From assembly GCF_937468385.1 (NCBI RefSeq), contig NZ_CALBWS010000012.1, forward strand, positions 1-64,000: 64,000 nucleotides of DNA, written 5' to 3'. Shown in pieces: positions 35,677 to 47,165 of this stretch (positions are counted from its first letter, which is position 1; the number at the start of each line of letters is the position of its first letter). The translations under genes were made by a program, and so were the position numbers. The DNA is from Neobacillus rhizosphaerae (lineage in GTDB: Bacteria > Bacillota > Bacilli > Bacillales > Cytobacillaceae). Under the pieces are notes generated by a model. The model saw only the letters and a list, made by a program, of their open reading frames with translations, was not told the origin of the DNA and ran no database searches.

Positions 35677-36875
35677 GTGAGTGTAAAATCATGTATGTTT
35701 CTTATTCTTAGTATTTGATTTTCATTTATCAAATCAGAGGTTAACACATTTAAAGTTTTTAATTTCTCAATAGATACATCAAATTTTCTAGAAATTTCAT
35801 ATAAAGTATCTCCTTTTTGAACTTTATAGGTTTCGTAATGATCATTTGGACTAAAATAAAAGATTTTTCCTTTTCCTTTAGTTTCATTTAAACGAGTTTT
35901 TAGAATATTATTTTCAATTAATGTGTTGATTATTTGGTTTGCTCTAAACTTATATGAGTGTATTTCAATAGATTTACGGCCTTGAATTTGGATTTGGGAT
36001 CTTTCTTCGGATTGATTAAGGTAGTAATTAACTTTCTGTATGGTTTCTTCCGGGGTTAAAGAGACCACTAAATCTTTTCCTGGTATAAACATATTCCTAA
36101 CGCCAGGAGTATCTACTGTTAAGAGAAAGCCGCCCGATCCTAAAATTTCATAGGTTCGTTGAGTCAATAAGTTAGGATAGTTTTGTAAACCTAATATAAT
36201 CTTTGAGGAGCAATACACTTTATTGGCATCTGCATAATTAAGAAAACCGTGGATCCATTCTTTCGGTATTTTAACGCCAAAATATTCACCCATTTCACTC
36301 CAATTTCTACCCCAAAAATCAATACGAATATTCTCCTTAAGAAGTGGGCGAATTAAGATATCTAAAGATCTATGGCGGAAATGTTCCGGATAGTTTTCTA
36401 AAATATTGGGATATGCATTTGCAACAATGGCAATTTGTGACTCAAATTTGGAATTGCTATCAATTGGATGGTGGATGGTCTCTTCATATCCGAAATCTAA
36501 ATAATCCGAAGGGATACCTAATTGTATATAGGTATCTACCTTATCTGGGCATATAGTAAAAACAAAGTCGGGTTTAATAGTATTTATTAATGGAATAGAC
36601 CAAACCTCTGTATAAGCAGGGTCTTCTACCGCCCAATAAACTAACGGAATCTTATGTGCTGCCATCTTTTGCCGAATTAAATTCTGCTTAAACTTTGTGT
36701 GCTCCTCTCCCCAGCCTATTGTAATGGCAAAATCAGGTTTAAAGGTTTCAATCATGTTGGATAGATTCTCTTTATTAATCGGACCTGATATTAAAGCATC
36801 ATGCCCATTGGCAGTAAATCCTCTAGCTAAATTATTACTCCATATTTCCCCGCTCTCTAAAAAGAGAATACGCAT
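35658..36875 (-). CDS. CgeB/YkvP-like glycosyltransferase with C-terminal LysM (paralog 1)
   Basis: About 405 residues. Residues 1-120 match the DUF3880-type N-terminal half, residues 150-320 the GT4-like CgeB half with FWGRNW, PKEWIHGF, ANKVYCSSKIILGLQN and TQRTYEILGSGGF. One LysM domain is at about 353-397 (ETYKVQKGDTLYEISRKF). No signal peptide. CgeB and YkvP of B. subtilis are sporulation glycosyltransferase-like proteins; the donor and acceptor are unknown. Here the LysM suggests attachment to peptidoglycan or cortex. It is last of a four-gene minus-strand operon. Paralog 2 begins 43 bases upstream. Confidence 0.87.
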   Translation of the reverse strand: MRILFLESGEIWSNNLARGFTANGHDALISGPINKENLSNMIETFKPDFAITIGWGEEHTKFKQNLIRQKMAAHKIPLVYWAVEDPAYTEVWSIPLINTIKPDFVFTICPDKVDTYIQLGIPSDYLDFGYEETIHHPIDSNSKFESQIAIVANAYPNILENYPEHFRHRSLDILIRPLLKENIRIDFWGRNWSEMGEYFGVKIPKEWIHGFLNYADANKVYCSSKIILGLQNYPNLLTQRTYEILGSGGFLLTVDTPGVRNMFIPGKDLVVSLTPEETIQKVNYYLNQSEERSQIQIQGRKSIEIHSYKFRANQIINTLIENNILKTRLNETKGKGKIFYFSPNDHYETYKVQKGDTLYEISRKFDVSIEKLKTLNVLTSDLINENQILRIRNIHDFTLTTRDEN

Positions 36876-36917
36876 TATTTCACCTCTTTTTTTATCTAAA
36901 AGAATTTACATTTTTAG

Positions 36918-38105
36918 TTATTTCTTTTTTATTTTTAAAAAATGATTAACTTCAATAATGTCCGAATTAAGTCTATTTAACTTTTTAATTTCGTCGATAC
37001 TTACCCCAAATTTTCTTGATATACTCCATAAAGTATCATTTGACTGAATTACATAAACCTCATAATTTTCCTTTAATGTATCAACATAATGAATTAATTT
37101 TCCTGCTCCGGTGTTTTTCGCACTTCTCGAAAGAATACCAGCACCGATGAGGGTTTCAATTATATAGTTCGCCCGTTGCTCGTATGAGTATTTTTTTACG
37201 GATTCCATACCCGCTTTTTTTACTTTCATGCGTTCTTCAGGATGACTTAAATAGTATCTTACAAGTTCAATCGTTTCTTCAGAAGAATTACTAACGATAA
37301 GATCTTGACCTGGCGAAAATAATCTCCTAATTGTAGATGTATCATTTGTAAGAAAAAAACCTCCTGATCCTAGCACTTCATAGGTACGCTGAGTTAATTG
37401 GGTATCGTGATTTTGTACACCTAAAACAATATCCGCTGAGCTGTACACTTTATTTGCTTCCATATAAGGGATAAACCCATGAATCCATTCATCGGGAATC
37501 TTCTTACCAAGGATATGCTCCATTTGGTCCCAGTATCGGCCCCAAAAATCAATTCTTATATTTTCTTCCAGAAATGGACTGAGGAGTGAACGAAGTGCTT
37601 TAAAACGATAGTGATCCGGCCTTTTTTCATAAAGCATTGGATAACCATTCGCTACATTTGCAATAGAGACCTTATATTTTTCATGAACTTCGGAAGGAGA
37701 ATGGACACTTGAGTGATATCCAAAATCTAAGTGTGCCGAAGGAATGTTTTGTTCCCGATAAAAATCAACTCTGGAGGGACAAATGGTGAAAACAAAGTCA
37801 GGTTCTATTGTTTGAATTAAAGGAAGTGAGAAGTTCAGCGTATACCCTGGATCTTCTGTTGCCCAATAGACGTTAGGAATATTTGTACACGTGACATACT
37901 TTCTGATCATTTTTTGTTTTTCTTTTGTATGTTCAGATGTGTGACCCATCGTAATGATTAAATCTGGTTGAAAACTTGATAGTATATCAACAATACTATC
38001 TTCAGTCAGAGGACCCGAAACCATGACGAAATGTCCAGCATCGCAAAATCCGTTTGGAAGACCATAAATCCACATTGGATCACTTTCTAAAAACAATACA
38101 CGCAT
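36918..38105 (-). CDS. CgeB/YkvP-like glycosyltransferase with C-terminal LysM (paralog 2)
   Basis: About 395 residues with the same layout as paralog 1: MRVLFLESDPMWIYGLPNGF, YWATEDPGYT, FWGRYWDQM, PDEWIHGF, SSADIVLGVQN and [16 protein letters not shown]. LysM at about 350-393 (YEVYVIQSNDTLWSISRKFG) ends the protein. No signal peptide. It differs from paralogs 1 and 3 along its whole length, so these are old duplicates, not a recent tandem copy. The gap to paralog 3 is 24 bases, consistent with one transcript. Confidence 0.87.
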   Translation of the reverse strand: MRVLFLESDPMWIYGLPNGFCDAGHFVMVSGPLTEDSIVDILSSFQPDLIITMGHTSEHTKEKQKMIRKYVTCTNIPNVYWATEDPGYTLNFSLPLIQTIEPDFVFTICPSRVDFYREQNIPSAHLDFGYHSSVHSPSEVHEKYKVSIANVANGYPMLYEKRPDHYRFKALRSLLSPFLEENIRIDFWGRYWDQMEHILGKKIPDEWIHGFIPYMEANKVYSSADIVLGVQNHDTQLTQRTYEVLGSGGFFLTNDTSTIRRLFSPGQDLIVSNSSEETIELVRYYLSHPEERMKVKKAGMESVKKYSYEQRANYIIETLIGAGILSRSAKNTGAGKLIHYVDTLKENYEVYVIQSNDTLWSISRKFGVSIDEIKKLNRLNSDIIEVNHFLKIKKK

Positions 38106-38129
38106 AATTATCCCTCATTAATTAAACAC

Positions 38130-41151
<3,022 letters not shown>

Positions 41152-41209
41152 TATTTTTTCACCAACTTCTAGTACCCATTTTATTTTGATATTAAAAGAT
41201 CCTCGAAAA

Positions 41210-41236
41210 TATAGTATGTACACATTAGAAAGATGT
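41210..41236 (-). promoter_or_regulatory. Sigma-K-like promoter for the deacetylase-CgeB operon
   Basis: Reading the minus strand: AC, 16 bases, CATACTATA. This fits the SigK consensus AC-N16/17-CATANNNTA and lies about 60 bases before the ATG at 41151. Confidence 0.6.
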
Positions 41237-41324
41237 ATAGGGAGTTTGCCTTTAATGCAACACAAATGGGTTTTATCAGAAAATTATTAGAGTCACATTT
41301 ATATTAATAATGATATCTATGTAT

Positions 41325-41351
41325 ACCTTTTTTTTGTTCTTACATATATTA
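41325..41351 (+). promoter_or_regulatory. Sigma-K-like promoter for the YlxY-like/LysM-SLT operon
   Basis: AC at 41325-41326, 16 bases, CATATATTA at 41343-41351, matching the SigK consensus, 29 bases before the ATG. Back to back with the minus-strand promoter. Confidence 0.6.
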
Positions 41352-41380
41352 AATAATCATCAACAGCAGGGGGGAACAAC

Positions 41381-41986
41381 ATGAAGAATAAATTCTTGAT
41401 GCCTATTTATTATGGCAATGAAACCATTCCAATGATTTCTTTTATAGTAAATGTAGCTTGGGGAAATGAGCATCTAATAAATTTGTTAGATTTACTTAAG
41501 AAAAAGAATATTAGCCTTACTTTTTTTCTCGAAGGAAGGTGGGTTGAACAGCATCCTGAATTGGCCCTTATGATTAAAGATTCGAATCATGAGATTGGAA
41601 ATCACTCCTATTCTCACGAGGATATGAGAAACCTATCGGCAGAAGAAATTCGTTTGGAGATTACTAAAACCAATGAAATAATAAACGAAGTATTAGAGGT
41701 GAAACCTAAATACTTCACCCCTCCATATGGAAGTTTTGATACAAGAGTCATTGAAGAAGCTGCACGAGTGAATATGGTAACGATTTTATGGTCACTGGAT
41801 ACATTCGATTGGAAGATTGGAAATCCCAATGAGATCATTAATAATATTGTTCCTAACATCGAAAATGGCTCAATCATTTTGATGCACCCAACTGAATCAT
41901 CACTTAAAGCACTTCCATATATGATTGAAAAAGCTTTGGAAAAAAATTTTAAAATTGTAAGCATAAATGAGATGTTAAATTTTTAA
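41381..41986 (+). CDS. YlxY-like polysaccharide deacetylase-fold protein
   Basis: About 201 residues, a single NodB-fold domain. Motif 1 is VNVAWGNE with no aspartate pair, as in the sporulation-associated YlxY group; HSYSHEDM, TPPYGSFD, DTFDWK and LMHPTESS represent the remaining motifs. Loss of both motif-1 aspartates makes conventional deacetylation doubtful. GGGGGGAAC precedes the ATG. There is no signal peptide, unlike secreted deacetylases. It lies 37 bases before the LysM-transglycosylase gene. Confidence 0.85.
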   Translation: MKNKFLMPIYYGNETIPMISFIVNVAWGNEHLINLLDLLKKKNISLTFFLEGRWVEQHPELALMIKDSNHEIGNHSYSHEDMRNLSAEEIRLEITKTNEIINEVLEVKPKYFTPPYGSFDTRVIEEAARVNMVTILWSLDTFDWKIGNPNEIINNIVPNIENGSIILMHPTESSLKALPYMIEKALEKNFKIVSINEMLNF

Positions 41987-42023
41987 AGGGAAATTCTTAA
42001 TTTTACCCGGGAGGAGTATAAAA

Positions 42024-42632
42024 GTGAGTAAAAACGATAATAGAAAATTCACACAATACATTGTAAAAGAAGGCGATACTTTATGGGGTTTATCAAATAA
42101 ATTTGGAGTTACCATCAGTCAATTGAAAGAACTTAACAAACTTTCTTCTGATACCATTTTTATCGATCAGGTACTAAGAATTAAAGAATTCCCCGAAATA
42201 GATGACATCATCCTACCTCCAGATTTAATAAATAATGATCGGATCTTAAATTGGATAACACCCATAAAAAATTCTTCGCTAAAATACGAAATTCCTTTTC
42301 CAATATTATTTGGTATTATGTTGGCTGAGAGTAGTGGTGACCCCTATATAGTATCAAAAAAAGGAGCCATTGGATTAATGCAATTATTGCCGCAAACTGC
42401 CAATTGGTTATCTGTCAATCCTTGTGACCCCATACAGTCGATTGATGGGGCGGCCAGGTATGTAAAAGAGCTTTTTGATGAGTTTAAGGATTGGGAATTT
42501 GTAGTTGCTGCATATAATGCCGGGCCTGATAAAGTAAAAAAGTATGGTGGTATCCCCCCAATTGAAGAAACTCGTGAGTATGTCCAAAAGGTTTTTTCTT
42601 ATTCCAATTGCAGACTAAAAAACACCTTCTGA
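42024..42632 (+). CDS. LysM - lytic transglycosylase (SLT) protein
   Basis: About 202 residues. LysM at 11-54 (YIVKEGDTLWGLSNKFGVTI) and an SLT goose-lysozyme-like domain at about 80-195: LAESSGDPYIVSKKGAIGL with the catalytic Glu, MQLLPQTA, and AAYNAGPDKVKKYGGIPP. It should cleave peptidoglycan glycan strands to anhydro-muramyl ends. There is no signal peptide: it starts MSKNDNRKFTQ. GGGAGGAG precedes the GTG. A cytosolic wall lytic enzyme makes sense if the mother cell deposits it on the spore or it acts on mother-cell lysis. Convergent with an IS remnant and the Mur ligase. Confidence 0.88.
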   Translation: MSKNDNRKFTQYIVKEGDTLWGLSNKFGVTISQLKELNKLSSDTIFIDQVLRIKEFPEIDDIILPPDLINNDRILNWITPIKNSSLKYEIPFPILFGIMLAESSGDPYIVSKKGAIGLMQLLPQTANWLSVNPCDPIQSIDGAARYVKELFDEFKDWEFVVAAYNAGPDKVKKYGGIPPIEETREYVQKVFSYSNCRLKNTF

Positions 42633-42649
42633 AGAAAACCAGAAGTGAT

Positions 42650-42920
42650 GTGAACCCCCTAGGGTTGGACTAGAATCTCAACTTAGGGGGTTTTTAGTAT
42701 GGTCAAATTCTCCAGTGAATTTAGGGAAAAGGTTGTTTTAGAATAATGGATGAATACTAACAGAGCTTCATTAACCGAAGTAGCTCAACATTTTGATATT
42801 TCCAAACTAAGTACGATATGGTCATGGCAACGGAAATTCGAAGAGAAAGGAGTCGAAGCTCTGTTTAAGCGGAGAGGGAGAGCTAAATCAAAGCATTCAA
42901 AAAAGAAAATCCGACTTACG
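42650..42920 (+). mobile_element. IS3-family (IS150-like) left-end remnant with broken orfA
   Basis: The left end carries the hairpin AACCCCCTAGG/CTTAGGGGGTT (42653-42692). From ATG 42699 a transposase orfA reads MVKFSSEFREKVVLE, then an in-frame stop, then WMNTNRASLTEVAQHFDIS and a typical IWSWQRKFEEKGVEALFKRR helix. Similarity stops near 42915; there is no orfB or right end. The hairpin may also terminate the upstream transglycosylase operon. Confidence 0.75.
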
Positions 42921-42949
42921 GTTAACGTCGATTTACCCAAATTTAATCA

Positions 42950-44086
42950 TCACTTTGATAATATACTACATATAAATTTTACCGTTTCATATAATTCTAT
43001 TTCGTTTGATTCTTTATCACAAAGAAAACCCATCAACAAAAGTGTAGTTTTCGGCTTCAAGGATTCCTTTATCGTATTAACAAATTGATCAATAGAGGAA
43101 ATATTTACAACATTATCATTTAGAAAACCTGATTCTACAGCTCCTTGTCCAATGTACTTTCCATCTTTTCCAAAAGTGTAAAGGTAATTAATATTTTTCT
43201 GGGCAGCTACATATCTGCCTACCTTTTTATGTTCTTCGACCGAATAGTTTCCTAATTCAACCATATGCCCTAAGAATGCAATATTTTTCCCCTCTCCAAT
43301 ATTATCTAAAACATCAATTGCTGCTTTCACTGCACTTGGCTTTGCATCATAAGTGTAAGAAATTAATGTAATTTCATCTTTAAAGCATTGAACATTCAAC
43401 TTATAATAGTCAGGATATTTTATGCCATAGGTTTCTAGCCCAACCAGAATCTCATTAAATGTAAATCCTAACCGATCCGCAAGAGCAATAGCAAATAAAG
43501 CATTATAAACATTGTGCTTCCCAAAAACCGGGATTTTATAAGTATAATCTATTCCATTAATAGGAACTTGAAAGATCATACCAGTTTTGGTGTAAGCAAT
43601 TTGGCTGGCATAGTAATTGGCCTCCTTTGTGAAACCAACTGTTATTATTTCACCCTTATACCCTTTAATATTTAATAATTTTGAATTGATATCATCCTCA
43701 TTTAATAGTAAAATCCCTTGCGGCTTAATGTTTAAAATCAATTCTGACTTTGCGGAAGCCACCCCTTCTATTCCCTGGTCATTAAAATTCCCAATATGAG
43801 CACTTCCTACATTAGTTATAATCCCTATGTTGGGTTGGATTAGATTACAATGTTTAGTAATATCACCCGAGTATCTCATACCATATTCTAAAACAACTGC
43901 CTTATAAGATGGATCTAGTTGTTTTGCATACTGAGATGTAAACCAAACGTCATTCCCGTTTTCAAAGGATTTAAATGTTTTCCAACGATTTTGCAATATA
44001 GAAGCGATCATTTCTTTTGTTGTCGTTTTCCCTGCACTTCCAGTAATTGCAATGATCGGCCTCTCCGTTATCGTGGTATCGTCCAC
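42950..44086 (-). CDS. Mur-ligase-family protein lacking the MurF N-terminal domain
   Basis: About 378 residues versus about 450 for MurF. It begins straight at the central ATPase domain (AITGSAGKTTTKEMIASIL), with GIITNVGSAHIGNFNDQGIE, ASAKSELI and VFGKHNVYNALFAIALADRLG all MurF-like; the C-terminal ligase domain has ISYTYDAKPSAVKAAID and VLGDMLELG-like FLGHMVELGNYS. The domain that binds UDP-MurNAc-tripeptide in MurF is missing, so the acceptor is probably different. The start is GTG with AGAGGTGA upstream. A sigma-K-like promoter precedes it and sporulation peptides lie next to it. I infer a role in spore envelope chemistry; the reaction is unknown. Confidence 0.82.
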   Translation of the reverse strand: MDDTTITERPIIAITGSAGKTTTKEMIASILQNRWKTFKSFENGNDVWFTSQYAKQLDPSYKAVVLEYGMRYSGDITKHCNLIQPNIGIITNVGSAHIGNFNDQGIEGVASAKSELILNIKPQGILLLNEDDINSKLLNIKGYKGEIITVGFTKEANYYASQIAYTKTGMIFQVPINGIDYTYKIPVFGKHNVYNALFAIALADRLGFTFNEILVGLETYGIKYPDYYKLNVQCFKDEITLISYTYDAKPSAVKAAIDVLDNIGEGKNIAFLGHMVELGNYSVEEHKKVGRYVAAQKNINYLYTFGKDGKYIGQGAVESGFLNDNVVNISSIDQFVNTIKESLKPKTTLLLMGFLCDKESNEIELYETVKFICSILSK

Positions 44087-44140
44087 TCAAAAATCACCTC
44101 TAATCAGTTGATTTCCATTAATTCCTGTTTATCATAGCTT

Positions 44141-44168
44141 TATTTTATGTCCGTTATGACAAAATAGT
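44141..44168 (-). promoter_or_regulatory. Sigma-K-like promoter for the Mur ligase
   Basis: On the minus strand: AC, 17 bases, CATAAAATA, about 55 bases before the GTG start. The match is good, and this is the third such site in 3 kb. Confidence 0.5.
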
Positions 44169-44345
44169 AACGGCTTTTTTTCTCTACTTTTTTGGTTATA
44201 TATCCACCCCACTGTTCCCTTTTGGTCTCGAAAAAACAGGTCTCTTCGACCGTATTCCAAAAATGGTATTTAATTCATCCTCCGTTTATTCCAGAGGTTT
44301 ATATGACAAAAGGACAGGTTAACTCAACCTGCCCTTACGTACAAT

Positions 44346-44435
44346 TTAGTAGCCCATAAAAGAAGCTCCGACAATGATAAGCAGAATAAACAAAACGACG
44401 ACTAACGCAAAAGCGCTTCCCATTCCATCACCCAT
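44346..44435 (-). CDS. YjcZ-family sporulation peptide (29 aa)
   Basis: MGDGMGSAFALVVVLF and a hydrophobic helix ending VGASFMGY. GGAGGTG is ideally placed before the ATG. YjcZ-type peptides are small glycine-containing single-helix proteins of Bacillus spores. The hydrophobic part is nearly identical in amino acids to the neighbouring 43-residue peptide, so they are paralogs. Confidence 0.85.
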   Translation of the reverse strand: MGDGMGSAFALVVVLFILLIIVGASFMGY

Positions 44436-44516
44436 GAATAGCACCTCCAGTACTTGCTTATTCAAATGCAAATATTAGCAGAAACTGGAGCCCAACCTAC
44501 CTGTGTTCCGTGCAAT

Positions 44517-44648
44517 TTAGTAGCGCATGAAAGAAGTTCCGACAATGATAAGCAGAATGAACAATACAACAATTAAAACAAATGTTGAACCTCCGCCATA
44601 TCCACCGCCGTATCCATATCCGCCGCCGTATCCATATCCAAAGCCCAT
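44517..44648 (-). CDS. YjcZ-family sporulation peptide with Gly-Tyr repeats (43 aa)
   Basis: An N-terminal stretch of about 20 residues, made of GYGYGGG-type repeats, is followed by the hydrophobic helix [19 protein letters not shown] and FMRY. GGTGGTGA precedes the ATG. Gly-Tyr repeats are typical of spore coat peptides that may be cross-linked by tyrosine. Tandem with the 29-residue paralog. Confidence 0.85.
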   Translation of the reverse strand: MGFGYGYGGGYGYGGGYGGGSTFVLIVVLFILLIIVGTSFMRY

Positions 44649-44787
44649 ATTTATCACCACCAATTAGATTATTCGAAGGAAAAACCCCTCACTACATATA
44701 TATTTTTTAAGACAAGGATGGTTTGGACAATCGTATATTGTTAAGACACAATCAGCGATTTGCTTAAAAAAATTTTAAAAATGAAAA

Positions 44788-44816
44788 GAAGCGTCTGCAA
44801 TACATGCAAACGCCTC
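44788..44816 (-). terminator. Hairpin with T-rich tail
   Basis: GCGTTTGCA and TGCAGACGC pair (one G-T) on the minus strand and are followed by CTTTTCATTTTT. It lies in the stretch 44649-45135 upstream of the YjcZ genes, so it either ends an upstream transcript or attenuates theirs. A 66-codon frame in this stretch is not convincing, but AAGGAGG at about 44985 is followed by an 18-codon frame, MIDVYAVNREPCAFLIPC, that may be worth noting. Confidence 0.45.
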
Positions 44817-44827
44817 TTCGGAGGTAA

Positions 44828-44855
44828 TAATATATGCTGAGCAGTCGGTGGTAGT
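44828..44855 (-). promoter_or_regulatory. Possible sigma-K promoter for yjcZ-like genes
   Basis: On the minus strand: AC, 17 bases, CATATATTA. The distance to the first YjcZ start is about 180 bases with a hairpin in between, so the link is uncertain. Confidence 0.3.
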
Positions 44856-45135
44856 AATAACATATGCACTCAGAATAAAAGTGAATGGACAAGTGCTGAT
44901 TAAAAGTAAATTTAGCAGGGAATAAGAAAAGCGCAAGGCTCCCGGTTAACAGCGTATACGTCAATCATTGGTATTATAATTCCTCCTTAATAGGAAAGTA
45001 TGTTGGCTTACAAATAAAAAAACAAAGCTGATTATCATAGTCTACGAGAATGATCACGGTTTCCATAATAGTAAGCTTTTTCATCGACTACTTTTATGTA
45101 TTCCTCACCGTTCTGTCTCTGAATCTTTTTACCTG

Positions 45136-45684
45136 TTATTTTTTCAACTTAGTGATCATTTTCTTGATAATGCGAATTTGACCTCTGTGGCTTAGTTCAT
45201 CCTCGAATACATGAAACCATTTGAAGTAATTGTTTGCAGGACGATCCCACCAAAAAGGAGTTTGTTCAAATAACCATTCATCTGGCAGGGCTTTAAATCT
45301 TTCGATTGTAGTGTTTCTAACATCGGCTAATTCCTGGAGATAATAATCTATTGTTTTCCCTTTAAAATGCTCTCTTCCTAAGCTTCCTAATTCCAGCCCC
45401 GGATTTAAACGGTTGAGTTCATCATTGGTGAAGTCCCGATTTTCAAAGGTTATAATCTGATACGCCTTTTCCACGGTTGCCATATGAGCAAGTAGCATCC
45501 CAATAGAGTTGGCTTCCTCATCATAAAGAAAATCCAACTCAGCAACCGTTAAATCCTTAACAGCATTTATTGTCGTAACTCTCGTATAATTCATCATCGA
45601 AACTAACTTGCTGAACTCCAAACCTAAGCCATCCTTTTGATCAATTACATATAATGTTTCAATATCTAAGGTCACATCTCTCAC
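45136..45684 (-). CDS. DinB-family protein
   Basis: About 182 residues, a four-helix DinB/DUF664-type bundle. Candidate metal-binding histidines are in IGMLLAHMATVEK, and HVFEDELSHRGQIRIIKK; WWDRPANNYFKWFHVFEDEL is typical of the YfiT/DinB group. Many members are divalent-metal-dependent thiol transferases (with bacillithiol); the substrate here is unknown. It seems monocistronic. Just downstream (45035-45138) another frame reads KIQRQNGEEYIKVVDEKAYY without a start codon and may be a remnant. Confidence 0.82.
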   Translation of the reverse strand: MRDVTLDIETLYVIDQKDGLGLEFSKLVSMMNYTRVTTINAVKDLTVAELDFLYDEEANSIGMLLAHMATVEKAYQIITFENRDFTNDELNRLNPGLELGSLGREHFKGKTIDYYLQELADVRNTTIERFKALPDEWLFEQTPFWWDRPANNYFKWFHVFEDELSHRGQIRIIKKMITKLKK

Positions 45685-45771
45685 TCCTATTTTCCAAAAA
45701 TAATTCCACTAGTTTTAATTCTGCTAATAAATCGGAAAATCCTTTAAAATGGCCCCTAACCCATTTTGTTC

Positions 45772-45990
45772 TCAGCATGGAACGTCACGTAGTTCCACCT
45801 TAATACCGGGAGAAAGCATAATTAAAAAATATGAGCCTGTTAGTAAAAAAAGCGGATTCAAAAATATTCCATGTTTATTAGTCATAAATACGGTTTTATC
45901 TTTAATAATTTCGTAAATAGCGAGAGCAGAAATATTCCCAAATTTTCCTAGATCATGTAGGATTTTCGCCGCTTTGACTTTTAATTTAAA
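45772..45990 (-). pseudogene. Orphan 72-codon C-terminal fragment
   Basis: The minus-strand frame is open from 45990 to a TGA at 45772, reading AKILHDLGKFGNISALAIYE and ending LSPGIKVELRDVPC, with no start codon or ribosome binding site. The GxFGNxSA and final SPGxxxEL pattern faintly resembles the C-terminus of ketosynthase III or type III polyketide synthases. It overlaps the end of the isomerase-like gene by 10 bases. Probably a deletion remnant. Confidence 0.4.
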
Positions 45991-47129
45991 TCAAGACGAT
46001 CAAGCTGCTTTCTTATTGCCGCATTCTGGTCTTTGTTGTTCTTTAATTCATGCAGAATGGCTAAATCGGGATTTGTTGCATAAATTTTGAGAATCATTGC
46101 TTTTATATTTGCGGGGTCTAAAGTGCCATCACCCAGTGGCAAATGAGAGTCGTAAGCGGATAATACAATATCAACACCATAATTCTCCTGCATATCCCAA
46201 CTATCAAGGGCCACAATCTCTTCATAATAATGACCTGTCAGCTTACCATTCCGGAAAAACTCTGTCGTTTTCAACACACAATCCGATAGGTGTAGACAAC
46301 CTACGCGCTTAACTAGTTCCAAATCAAGAATATTGTATTCCAACCACTTCTCTGCAAGCATATTTGGCTTATTACCATACATCTGTTGCATTTCAACCAT
46401 TCGTGCGCTAATTTCGCTGTCCGGTAGGAAGAATCGAGCACATTTTTTCTTCTCGTCAAAGCCTAGAGCATGAAGCAGATGATTAATATCCCATCCAATT
46501 TTGACTTTTTGAAACGGATCATAGAGCTGGCTGTACATCAATTTGTAATCTTCCGCGGTCTGCAAACCATGCTCCAATCCCCAACCCGCGTTTTCTACTT
46601 CAATCGACGGTGAGTCTTCTGTCAGTAACTTCCGATCCATTAAATAATTTAAAAACTGCTGAATCATGTAGATCATCGCCTGCCGAATGTCCGCTTTCGA
46701 GATCGTATACTCCCATTTTCCGTCAATCGGCGCGTAATCTATCAGATGATAAATATAAGAGTGTGCTTTCAGCTCAGTAGCAATCTGATATTCCTGTGCC
46801 CATCTTTTAAACATATGAACACCCGTCAGGTCACCATAATAGCGGGCGACCTCCTCTTGACCTCCAAACCGTTCTACCAGTTCATTAAAATGATTTTTTG
46901 TAAGAAAACTAGTTGGATAAGCCCAGTAAGAGCAATGAATTCTTCTTACGTTTAAAGTACGAAGTTTAAGAAGGATCTCTTCTTTATGATCATACAAATC
47001 CTGATCTCTGGGAAACATATCATCCATAAAAACTTCCATTCCATCGAGCCCATACTCTACACAGAATTCATCCATCGTTACATATTGTTTTTCATCAAAA
47101 AATTCTGCTTTATACGTTGAATATTGCAT
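45981..47129 (-). CDS. Large sugar-isomerase-like TIM-barrel protein
   Basis: About 382 residues, longer than usual for the xylose-isomerase-like superfamily (250-320). GLDGMEVFMDDMFPRDQDL, RRIHCSYWAYPTSF, SIEVENAGWGLEHG, KIGWDINHLLHALGF and CLHLSDCVLKT give the expected pattern of acidic and His metal ligands. It is probably cytoplasmic and acts on a sugar-like substrate. It is the last gene after the LacI-controlled catabolic operon, separated from the kinase by a transporter remnant. Confidence 0.75.
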   Translation of the reverse strand: MQYSTYKAEFFDEKQYVTMDEFCVEYGLDGMEVFMDDMFPRDQDLYDHKEEILLKLRTLNVRRIHCSYWAYPTSFLTKNHFNELVERFGGQEEVARYYGDLTGVHMFKRWAQEYQIATELKAHSYIYHLIDYAPIDGKWEYTISKADIRQAMIYMIQQFLNYLMDRKLLTEDSPSIEVENAGWGLEHGLQTAEDYKLMYSQLYDPFQKVKIGWDINHLLHALGFDEKKKCARFFLPDSEISARMVEMQQMYGNKPNMLAEKWLEYNILDLELVKRVGCLHLSDCVLKTTEFFRNGKLTGHYYEEIVALDSWDMQENYGVDIVLSAYDSHLPLGDGTLDPANIKAMILKIYATNPDLAILHELKNNKDQNAAIRKQLDRLDLN

Positions 47130-47165
47130 CTGCTTATCATCCTTTCCGTTATTTAATCATTAATG

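Noticed and set aside
42921..43088. Extension of the IS orfA frame
   Set aside because: From here the frame is antisense to the intact Mur ligase and has no transposase similarity.
44764..44964. 66-codon minus-strand frame
   Set aside because: Low-complexity, Cys/Tyr/Phe-rich translation, reads through a terminator-like hairpin and has a poor start.
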